From: JAGVPT01 sp963772165 | Lineage (GTDB): Bacteria; Bacteroidota; Ignavibacteria; UBA10030; UBA8401 | Length of the DNA: 64,000 nucleotides | Direction: 5' to 3' | Assembly (NCBI GenBank): GCA_963772165.1 | Contig: CAVYWA010000011.1 | Location: forward strand, 62,001 to 126,000 | Part shown: piece by piece, positions 14,257 to 21,907 of the stretch | How positions within the stretch are numbered: the first letter of the stretch is position 1 | How the letters are laid out: each line of letters starts with the position of its first letter | Program-made: the position numbers and the translations under genes | Notes under the pieces: generated by a model | Told to the model about the DNA's origin: nothing | Database searches by the model: none | What the model saw: the letters and a program-made list of their open reading frames with translations, nothing else

Positions 14257-16527
14257 ATGATGGAAAGAAAAATGAAAAAGAGTGAGATGGGAAAGATCGT
14301 GATGATCATCGCCCTTTTTTTAATACGGTATCAGGCTCTCTTCGCTCAGGATGAAAAGGAGAGAGATACGGTGAAGTACACCCTTGCTCCAGTGCTTGTC
14401 ACGGCGACCGAGGCGAAAGAACGTGAAACGCCGGTAACCTTTACCAATCTCACCAAAGGGCTCATCGAGCAGCGGTACTCGATGCAGGATGTTCCCGTTC
14501 TGCTCGCCCAGCTTCCTTCAATGATTTCTTTTTCGGACGGCGGGAACGGTATCGGCTACAATTACGTGACACTGCGCGGGTTCGACCAATCGCGGCTGTC
14601 CATCATGGTGAACGGCATTCCCCAGAACGATCCCGAGGACCAAGGCGTGTACTGGCTAGACTTTTCAGACATTCTTGCGAGCGCATCGAACGTTCAGGTA
14701 CAGCGCGGCGCAGGAAGCTCGTTCTACGGTCCGGCGGCCATTGGCGGCTCGATCAACGTCGTCACCAATCCGTTTGAGCCGAAGCCGTACGTGAAATTCG
14801 AAAGCATGTTCGGTTTTCAACAATACAGCGACAGCAGTGAATCGCTGCCGATGACGATGAAAAAACTTTCAGCGGCATTTAATTCTGGTTTGGTCGATAG
14901 CAAATATATGTTCTACGGCAAACTCGGCGAGATCAATTCCGACGGCTACCGGGTGCATTCGGGGGCGACGTTGGATTCCTACTTTTTCGGGGCGCTGCTG
15001 CTCGGGTCTAATACGACGACGCGTATTCATTTCTTCGGAGGTCCTTTGCAGGATCAATTGGTCTACAACGGCCTGCCGAAATCGTACAACGACAATTATC
15101 AGCTTCGGCGAATGAACATCAATGACGAAGGATTGCCCCGTGAGCCTGAAGAAAACGAACAGTTCACACAGCCGCATTATGAGATCCTTAATGAATGGAA
15201 AATATCCGAGACGCAAAAACTGAGCAACACGTTTTTCTTTTATGAAGGGCACGGGTGGTTTGATTTTGACGAGTACGGCGATACGGCGACGTTCCGTATC
15301 GACCAGGCACACGGGTTTCATCCCACGCAGGATATCTCTACCGCGCTTGTGCGCGCCGGTATAGACCTCGCGCAGTGGGGTTGGCTTCCTCGCTACGAGT
15401 GGACTCACGACAACGGTGAATTAACCGTCGGGGCCGAACTCCGTTATCACAAGGGAACACATTGGGGACAGATTCTTGGAGCCGACAGCCTGCCGGCAAA
15501 CTATGACGTCAGTTATCGGTTCTATCAGTATGACGGCGAAAAGACCATGGCGTCTTTGTACGCGGCTGAAGTGTACCGTCTCCAGGAGAATATTTCATTG
15601 CTGGCAAACGTGCAATTCGCTTATGACCGGTATAGGATCGCGGATGAAAAGTTCCTTGATAATTCGTTCAGCTACCCGTACTATTTTCTCAACCCTCGGT
15701 TTGGAGTAAACTACAACATCACCGATGCTTGGAACACCTATGTGTCCGTTGCCTATACTTCCCACGAGCCGCCGTTGAGCAATTTATACGATGCCGAGAA
15801 TGCCGCGTATGATCCTACGATTGTGCCGCAGTTCGAAACAAAAGTGGTCAACAACGATACGGTATACGATTACACAAAACCGCTTGTAAAACCGGAACAG
15901 CTTCTCGATTTCGAGCTTGGAGCGGGATACAAATCGAACGATCTCACCGGAACCGTCAACGTCTATTGGATGGAGTTTACGAACGAGTTAGTCCCGAACG
16001 GCAAGCTCAACCGGTTCGGCATTCCGATTGTCGGCAACGCTGACCGGACGCGGCACATTGGTTTCGAGGTAGACGGTTCGGCGCGGCTGCCGTACTCATT
16101 TTCAGTGAGCGGCAATGTGTCCATTTCATCAAACAAAATCATCAAAGAGACTTCTCTCGGCATCGATTCGACCGGAGCCGTCATTGCGACAAAACTGGAC
16201 GGTAACCCGATCGGCGGGTTTCCAAGCCTTATGGGCAATCTCTTCGTCAATTATCAGACGGATAAGCTGACCGTTTCCGTCTCGGCAAAATACGTCGGTT
16301 CGTTCTACACGGACGATTTCAAGATCGAGGAAGATAAAAATGATGCGTATACGGTATTCAACGTGGAAGCGTTGTACAAACTTCCCCGGATTGCAAGCGC
16401 CGATGTGACTCTTCGCGGGGAGATTCGTAATTTGTTGAACACGCTGTATATGCAAACCGGAGACGGCAATTTATTTTTTCCGGCTGCCGAAAGAAATTTT
16501 GTCATCGGCCTTACCCTTCAATTATAG
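14257..16527 (+). CDS. TonB-dependent outer membrane receptor, probable thiamine importer
   Basis: A 756-residue outer membrane receptor. It starts with a signal peptide (hydrophobic IVMIIALFLIRYQALFAQ), then a TonB-box-like LAPVLVTATEA, a plug domain with VQRGAGSSFYGPAAIGGSINVVT-type ending (about residues 60-180) and a long beta barrel closing in NFVIGLTLQL. It lies directly under TPP riboswitch control and upstream of thiamine pyrophosphokinase, so thiamine or a thiamine phosphate is the likely ligand, by analogy with the OMR receptors known from Bacteroides. The ATG at 14257 is preferred over the TTG at 14239 because GGGAG lies eight bases upstream. No SusD partner is present. Confidence 0.88.
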   Translation: MMERKMKKSEMGKIVMIIALFLIRYQALFAQDEKERDTVKYTLAPVLVTATEAKERETPVTFTNLTKGLIEQRYSMQDVPVLLAQLPSMISFSDGGNGIGYNYVTLRGFDQSRLSIMVNGIPQNDPEDQGVYWLDFSDILASASNVQVQRGAGSSFYGPAAIGGSINVVTNPFEPKPYVKFESMFGFQQYSDSSESLPMTMKKLSAAFNSGLVDSKYMFYGKLGEINSDGYRVHSGATLDSYFFGALLLGSNTTTRIHFFGGPLQDQLVYNGLPKSYNDNYQLRRMNINDEGLPREPEENEQFTQPHYEILNEWKISETQKLSNTFFFYEGHGWFDFDEYGDTATFRIDQAHGFHPTQDISTALVRAGIDLAQWGWLPRYEWTHDNGELTVGAELRYHKGTHWGQILGADSLPANYDVSYRFYQYDGEKTMASLYAAEVYRLQENISLLANVQFAYDRYRIADEKFLDNSFSYPYYFLNPRFGVNYNITDAWNTYVSVAYTSHEPPLSNLYDAENAAYDPTIVPQFETKVVNNDTVYDYTKPLVKPEQLLDFELGAGYKSNDLTGTVNVYWMEFTNELVPNGKLNRFGIPIVGNADRTRHIGFEVDGSARLPYSFSVSGNVSISSNKIIKETSLGIDSTGAVIATKLDGNPIGGFPSLMGNLFVNYQTDKLTVSVSAKYVGSFYTDDFKIEEDKNDAYTVFNVEALYKLPRIASADVTLRGEIRNLLNTLYMQTGDGNLFFPAAERNFVIGLTLQL

Positions 16528-16536
16528 CTGATTGTT

Positions 16537-17195
16537 ATGAAATTATTTTCTCCCCACCCCAAAAAAGGACGCAACGCATTAGTTGTTTGCAACGGCGAGG
16601 TCCTCTCAAAAAAAGAAATAGCACCATTCATGAGAGGAAATCCCTTTGTTGTGTGCGCCGACGGCGGAGCCGATAAAGCTCGGAAACTTAGAATTCGACC
16701 GGATGTCATCATCGGCGATTTGGATTCGATTACTCACCTGCCGCAAGGAAGTTTTTTGCCAATGTGAGAACAATCCACATTAAAAGCCAGGACAGCACGG
16801 ACCTGGAAAAGGTGCTCGCCTATCTTGTGATGCGCCGATATCGCAGTGCGATTGTCGTCGGCGCATTGGGGAGAAGGCCTGACCACTCGTTGACAAATTT
16901 CAGCGTCTTAAAAAAATACCATAAGCGGATTCGCTTGGTGTTCGCGGATTCGTCATGCGATATTCAGATTATTGACCGAAGGATTACGTTCTCATCGGGC
17001 ATCGGATCGGTCATTTCGCTGCTGCCGCTCGGCCGCTGTGAAGGAATTACGACGGCCGGCCTCGAATTTCCCCTGCACAATGAATCGCTGGAGTTGGGTG
17101 TCCGCGAAGGGATGAGCAACACCGTCGTTTCATCTCCCGTGAAGATTTCCGTCAGAAAGGGGAGCCTGTTGTTATTTATGGTGAAACCGAAGTAA
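16537..17195 (+). CDS. Thiamine pyrophosphokinase, interrupted by a frameshift
   Basis: Two frames together make one enzyme of about 219 residues that makes TPP from thiamine and ATP. The first (16537-16757) has VVCADGGADKARKL and PDVIIGDLDSI, the nucleotide and Mg2+ binding motifs. The second (to 17195) has IHIKSQDSTDLEKVLAYL, GALGRRPDHSLTN (the family GxxGxRxDH) and a C-terminal thiamine-binding beta domain. The frames meet at a T6 run (16752-16757): seven T would restore a single frame. Without that base the protein stops at 16767 and lacks its catalytic DH. It is nine bases after the receptor gene, in the riboswitch operon. Confidence 0.88.
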
Positions 17196-17204
17196 ATCAT
17201 TTTC

Positions 17205-17319
17205 GATTTTCAATTTCCAATTTACGATTGCTGAATCATTCATCCTGGCCGTTCTAATCTTTCGTAACAGATTGATCATTGTTGATTGATCATTGATCAT
17301 TGTTCATTGTTGATTGTTC
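17205..17319. repeat. Low-complexity TTGATCATTG-word repeat
   Basis: The spacer before the transporter consists of TTCAATTTCCAATTTACGATT and then TTGATCATTG, TTGATTGATCATTGATC, TTCATTGTTGATTGTTCATGG-type words. The start codon of the next gene lies within the last word. Confidence 0.65.
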
Positions 17320-18735
17320 ATGGTGACTTTTTCTTTCGTCGATATTCTGCTCATCGTTCTCTACTTCTCTGCGGTCGTGTATATCGGCTTTCGTTCCGTC
17401 CGCAAAGAAAAAACAGAGGCGGACGAGTATTTACTTGCCGGCCGGTCGCTTACCCTTCCGGTCTTTGTCGCAACGCTCGTTTCAACCTGGTACGGCGGCA
17501 TTCTGGGAGTCGGAGAGTATTCGTATCAATACGGAATTTCTAATTGGGTGGTGTTCGGTGTGCCGTATTATTTCTTCGCTCTCGTCTTCGCGTTTGTCCT
17601 GGCAAAAAAAGCGCGTGCAACAAATCTTGTCACGATTCCCGACAAACTGTTTGACGCGTACGATACGAAGACATCGCTCCTCGGCGCCTTGCTCACGTTC
17701 GTTTTGGTGTCGCCGGCGCCGTACGTGCTGATGCTTGGAATTCTCGTCCAATTGATTTTCGGTATCAGCCTTGTCGCCAGCGTTCTAGCCAGCACCTTTC
17801 TGACGGTATGTTATTTATACATGGGCGGATTCAGGTCGGATGTGAACACGAATATCGCCGAATTCATTTTGATGTTTGCGGGGTTCGCTATTATCCTTCC
17901 GTTTGCCTATGCAAAATTCGGAGGGTTTGAGTTCCTTCAACACAATCTGCCGCCGCTGCACCTAACGTGGCACGGGGGTAATTCGATTCAATTCATCGTT
18001 GTCTGGTTCTTCATCGCTCTCTGGACGCTTGTCGACCCGGCATTCCATCAAAGGTGTTACGCTGCAAAAGACGGGGCAACGGCGCAGAAGGGGATCATTC
18101 TTTCCACGTTATGCTGGTTTGTATTCGATTTTTTTACAAGCACGGCCGGGTTGTATGCGCGCGCAGCGATGCCGCATCTTCAGCAGCCGATGTTTTCATA
18201 TCCGATGCTGGCCGAATTGACATTACCGTCGGCGGCGAAGGGACTGTTCTATATCGGTATGCTCGCAACCATCATGTCGACGCTGAGCAGCCTCACTTTT
18301 ATTGGTGCGTCGACGATCGGCAACGATATCGTTGGAAGGCTTCTGGTGAATAAAAAAAGAGAGGTCAAGGCGGCCGCGATCACTCTCTGGACAAAAATCG
18401 GATTGGTCATCACGGCGGCGTTTGCCGTGGCGCTGGCGTTATGGATTCCGTCCGCCGTCAAACTCTGGTACGTCATCGGGACGGCAATCATTCCCGGACT
18501 TTTGGTTCCATTGATGGCTAGCTATTTTGAGCGGTTGAAAATTCCCGCCTCGTTTGCTTTTGCTGCGATGTTTTTCGGGTGGAGTGTCTCGACGGTGTGG
18601 CTGGTGTGCGGCCAGCTTGCCGGAGGAGAATACTTTTTTTCCATCGAGCCGATGTATCCCGGGTTATGTATCTCGGTAGGAATATGGGGAGCTGGAAGGG
18701 TTTTTGTTTTACATAAACGCCGGCGACAATTCTGA
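17320..18735 (+). CDS. SSS-family sodium:solute symporter, probable thiamine transporter
   Basis: A 471-residue inner membrane protein with about 13 hydrophobic segments, of the sodium:solute symporter family (same family as the pantothenate permease PanF). Family features are the first helix region ending in EADEYLLAGRSLTLP, then ATLVSTWYGGILGVGEYSY, and the helix MLATIMSTLSSLTFIGAST near residue 310. The operon context with a TPP riboswitch, outer membrane receptor and thiamine pyrophosphokinase suggests thiamine as substrate, as proposed earlier for the SSS transporter ThiV in other bacteria; this is inference. The ATG at 17320 is preferred to the TTG at 17314. It meets the convergent kinase gene with a five-base gap. 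Confidence 0.85.
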   Translation: MVTFSFVDILLIVLYFSAVVYIGFRSVRKEKTEADEYLLAGRSLTLPVFVATLVSTWYGGILGVGEYSYQYGISNWVVFGVPYYFFALVFAFVLAKKARATNLVTIPDKLFDAYDTKTSLLGALLTFVLVSPAPYVLMLGILVQLIFGISLVASVLASTFLTVCYLYMGGFRSDVNTNIAEFILMFAGFAIILPFAYAKFGGFEFLQHNLPPLHLTWHGGNSIQFIVVWFFIALWTLVDPAFHQRCYAAKDGATAQKGIILSTLCWFVFDFFTSTAGLYARAAMPHLQQPMFSYPMLAELTLPSAAKGLFYIGMLATIMSTLSSLTFIGASTIGNDIVGRLLVNKKREVKAAAITLWTKIGLVITAAFAVALALWIPSAVKLWYVIGTAIIPGLLVPLMASYFERLKIPASFAFAAMFFGWSVSTVWLVCGQLAGGEYFFSIEPMYPGLCISVGIWGAGRVFVLHKRRRQF

Positions 18736-18740
18736 GTACG

Positions 18741-21700
18741 TCATTCCTCAAGCACGTGGGACACGCACTCGAGAATTTCTTCGATCCGGAAAGGTTTGTG
18801 AATGATATTCTTAACGCCGCTTCGAAGAATGCCGGTTTTCGAACTCTCTTCAAGATAACCCGTCATAAAAACCATCTTTATTTTCGGGTTTATCTCGACA
18901 AGTTTGTTGAACACTTCCTCGCCCCCCATGAGCGGCATTCCCAAATCCGAGATGACCATGTCGATCTGTTGGCGGTGCGATTCATATTTTTTTACCGCAT
19001 CGATTCCGTTCGACGCGGTTATCACATGATAGTTTTTGCCCTGTAAAATCTCTTCGAGCATTTCCCGCAATCCTTGCTCATCGTCCACGATGAGAATTGT
19101 CGAAGTATGTTCACCGCGGCTTTTTTCGGGAATGGATTCGCGTTTTATATTCTTCGATGAATCTTTGACCTCGGCGCTCACCAGTGGAAAGTAGAGGGAC
19201 ATGGTTGTCCCTTGTCCGACGCTGCTGACAACATCGATCAGGCCGTGGTGGTTTTGCGCTATTCCGTGGACGATCGAGAGACCCAGGCCGGTTCCCTTCC
19301 CTCTTCCTTTTGTCGAAAAAAACGGCTCAAAGATGCGCGATGTTGTTTCCTCGCTCATTCCCGTGCCGTTATCGGAAACGCTGAGAACGACATATTGTTC
19401 TTTTTGAATTTGCGGAAATTTTTTCTGCAGTTCTTCGTGAGATATTGTGCCGACGCGGATAATGATTGTGCCGTTCACCGATTTTGCTTCAATCGCGTCC
19501 CGTGAATTCAGTGCGAGGTTGAGCAACGCCTGATGAAGCTGGTCAGAGTCCCCCATGATTACCGCGTCGCTGGCCTCAATTTCGGATTTTATCGAAATGA
19601 ATTTTGGCAGCGTGTGTTGGAGCAGTTTCTGCACTTCAAGCACTACCGTTGCGACGGACATAGGCTTGAGTTTTCCTTTTTCTGAGCGGGCGAAGAGCAA
19701 GAGCTGTTTCGCAATCGCTGCGCCGCGTTCCGCCGCCGTTGCGACCATGTCGGCGTACCGTTGCAGGCCTTTGTCGTTTTGGGTTTTCTCCTTCAGCATT
19801 TCCGCCGACGTCAGAATCATTGAAAGGACATTGTTGAAATCGTGTGCGATGCCCCCGGCAAGGACGCCGATCGATTCCATCTTTTGTGCGTGCAGGAGCT
19901 GGTTTTCCAGAAGTTTTCTTTCGCTGATATCCCGAAAAACGCTCAAGAGCATCTTGTTGTTGGCGCCGAAAACGATGAACGAATTTGAAATTTCTACAGG
20001 AACTTCTTCTCCGTTCCACAGCGCGATGTCGCCGATGAACCTCGGCAGCACGGTTTCGGATTCAAATTCCTGCCGGTATTCTTCGAGAGCAGTTGCCCGC
20101 TCTTCGTGCTGGTATGTTACGGAGAGGAATTCCCCCACGAGTTTTTCCTGCGGCAGCTTCACAATTTTGCTGTAGGCCGAATTGACCATGACAATTCTAC
20201 CATCCTTGTCCGTCAGCCTCATGCCGTCCGCCGAGTGCTCCCACATTGCCCGGAAGCGTTCTTCATCGGCTTTTCGCTGGATGGCCGTTGCGATATGCTG
20301 CGAGACGAAGGTCAGAATTTCCCGCTCCTTGTCGGCATAACGAACCGATTCCGTATAGCTTTGTACGACGATAGCCCCGAACGTCGTTTCGCCGGATTTC
20401 AGCGGCACGCCAAGCCAATCGATGGAAGGCGTTCCTATGGATTCGACTTCATCTTTCAGGGACAACACCTCAAACACCTCCGGCGATGCCAGTAGGGGCT
20501 GGCCCGTTCGCAGCACGTACTCTGTCAATCCCTTCCCAAGCTTTTTCGGGCTGGGTTGGGGGTCAACCTCATCGGCAAAATACGGAAAGCTCAGAATTTG
20601 CGTCGAAGCATCGTACAGGGCGATGTAAAAATTTTTGGCCGACATCAACGTGCTGATGATCGAGTGAACGGAAGAGTAGAACTCCTGCAGATCGACCGTC
20701 GAATGTGTTTTTTCCGCAATGCGATAGAGCGCGGATTGCAATGTCTCCGCCCGTTTACGTTCCTGGATGTCGGTCACGGCTCCGAGCGTTCCGATGATTT
20801 TTCCATCATTGTCCCGGTACGGTGTTGCGTTGATCTCCACCCAGAATCGTTTTCCATCTTTCCGAGTCATGAAAATTTCATATCGGTCGGGTTTGCCAAG
20901 CAGCCTCTCTTTGTTCCGTTCTTTCATTGCTGCCCATTTGTCTTGCGGAAGAAGCAGCGTGTATGCCGGCTTGCCGATCATTTCTTCCGGGGCGTACCCG
21001 CAGAGATCTGCCATGCGCGAGTTGATGTAAATGACCGCGTCATTGATGTCCGTAATGACGACTCCCTCTCCGAGGCTTTCGACAACAGTACGGAACCGCG
21101 TTTCCGATTCGCGCAACGTTGCCTCGGCGCGTTTGCGCTCGGTGATATCCAGCAATGTGCCATGGATGGCCGGTTTCCCGTTATAGACGGTGCGGGAGCC
21201 GTACACTTCTACATGTATCCTGGTGCCGTCTTTTTTCAGGCCAACAAAAGTGTAGTTCAGTGCATCGCCATTTTCTTCAACTCGCTTGCGGATATTCTCG
21301 GTGACCGCATCATACGATTCCGGGGCAATAAACGTCAGAATCGGCTTCCCGAACAATTCATCACGTTCGTAGCCGAAAATGTCCGCAATACGTTCGTTCA
21401 CAAATTTGAGTACCCCATCCTGAATGAGATACACTCCCACTAGCGCTTTCTCTACAAGACTTGAATACCGTTCCGACAATTGTGGAACGAGTGAACGGAC
21501 GAGGCGATAGTTACCGAGCAAAAGGAGCACCATGCCGAGCGTTAAACCGAAATAGCCGGTGACGAATTCGATCCTGGTAAATATTATTTCGTTCCATTCT
21601 TGCGGAAGGATGCCGCTATGGTAAAAAGAGTCAAGAATAATGTTCAGGTAGACAAGGGCAAAACCGACGGCAATGAGGCGAAAGCCTTTCAACGTGTGCT

Positions 21701-21785
21701 TGACGATAAGAGTGCGAAGCAGCAGAAAGAATCCGACTGCCGCACAGAGCAAAAGAAGAAATTGTATAAAGCTGAAGAAGTGCAT
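18741..21785 (-). CDS. Hybrid sensor histidine kinase with three PAS domains, GAF and receiver
   Basis: About 1014 residues. Order: three hydrophobic segments in the first 100 residues, PAS 1 (SSLVEKALVGVYLIQ), PAS 2 (FRTVVESLGEGVVITD), GAF (residues about 370-520), PAS 3 (MWEHSADGMRLTD), HisKA with the phospho-His in AGGIAHDFNNVLS, HATPase with DNGTGMSEE and GTGLGLSIVHGI, and a C-terminal receiver with VISDLGMPLMGG as acceptor and HKPF as the conserved Lys. It is a cytoplasmic-sensing membrane kinase with built-in receiver; the signal is unknown. I chose the ATG at 21785 because a terminator lies at 21819-21845; the frame is open to an ATG at 21908 that overlaps the preceding stop (TAATG), which is the alternative. 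Confidence 0.88.
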   Translation of the reverse strand: MHFFSFIQFLLLLCAAVGFFLLLRTLIVKHTLKGFRLIAVGFALVYLNIILDSFYHSGILPQEWNEIIFTRIEFVTGYFGLTLGMVLLLLGNYRLVRSLVPQLSERYSSLVEKALVGVYLIQDGVLKFVNERIADIFGYERDELFGKPILTFIAPESYDAVTENIRKRVEENGDALNYTFVGLKKDGTRIHVEVYGSRTVYNGKPAIHGTLLDITERKRAEATLRESETRFRTVVESLGEGVVITDINDAVIYINSRMADLCGYAPEEMIGKPAYTLLLPQDKWAAMKERNKERLLGKPDRYEIFMTRKDGKRFWVEINATPYRDNDGKIIGTLGAVTDIQERKRAETLQSALYRIAEKTHSTVDLQEFYSSVHSIISTLMSAKNFYIALYDASTQILSFPYFADEVDPQPSPKKLGKGLTEYVLRTGQPLLASPEVFEVLSLKDEVESIGTPSIDWLGVPLKSGETTFGAIVVQSYTESVRYADKEREILTFVSQHIATAIQRKADEERFRAMWEHSADGMRLTDKDGRIVMVNSAYSKIVKLPQEKLVGEFLSVTYQHEERATALEEYRQEFESETVLPRFIGDIALWNGEEVPVEISNSFIVFGANNKMLLSVFRDISERKLLENQLLHAQKMESIGVLAGGIAHDFNNVLSMILTSAEMLKEKTQNDKGLQRYADMVATAAERGAAIAKQLLLFARSEKGKLKPMSVATVVLEVQKLLQHTLPKFISIKSEIEASDAVIMGDSDQLHQALLNLALNSRDAIEAKSVNGTIIIRVGTISHEELQKKFPQIQKEQYVVLSVSDNGTGMSEETTSRIFEPFFSTKGRGKGTGLGLSIVHGIAQNHHGLIDVVSSVGQGTTMSLYFPLVSAEVKDSSKNIKRESIPEKSRGEHTSTILIVDDEQGLREMLEEILQGKNYHVITASNGIDAVKKYESHRQQIDMVISDLGMPLMGGEEVFNKLVEINPKIKMVFMTGYLEESSKTGILRSGVKNIIHKPFRIEEILECVSHVLEE

Positions 21786-21818
21786 TCTCGTGCGGGTATA
21801 AAATGTTACTGTGTGTCC

Positions 21819-21845
21819 AAAATAAGAAAAGGCCCGCCCTGAGCC
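21819..21845 (-). terminator. Intrinsic terminator after the debranching-enzyme gene
   Basis: On the minus strand GGCTC (21845-21841) pairs with GGGCC (21835-21831) with one G-T pair and a five-base loop, followed by TTTTCTTATTTT. It lies inside the longer possible reading frame of the kinase, which argues for the shorter start. Confidence 0.5.
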
Positions 21846-21907
21846 GTGCCGATTGTGAAAATAATAAGCAATGCTCTGCAGGGACTCCTTGCCGGAGAAG
21901 GAAAACA

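Noticed and set aside
20556..21443. Long plus-strand frame opposite the histidine kinase
   Set aside because: Antisense to conserved PAS/GAF sequence, no ribosome site and no recognisable domain.
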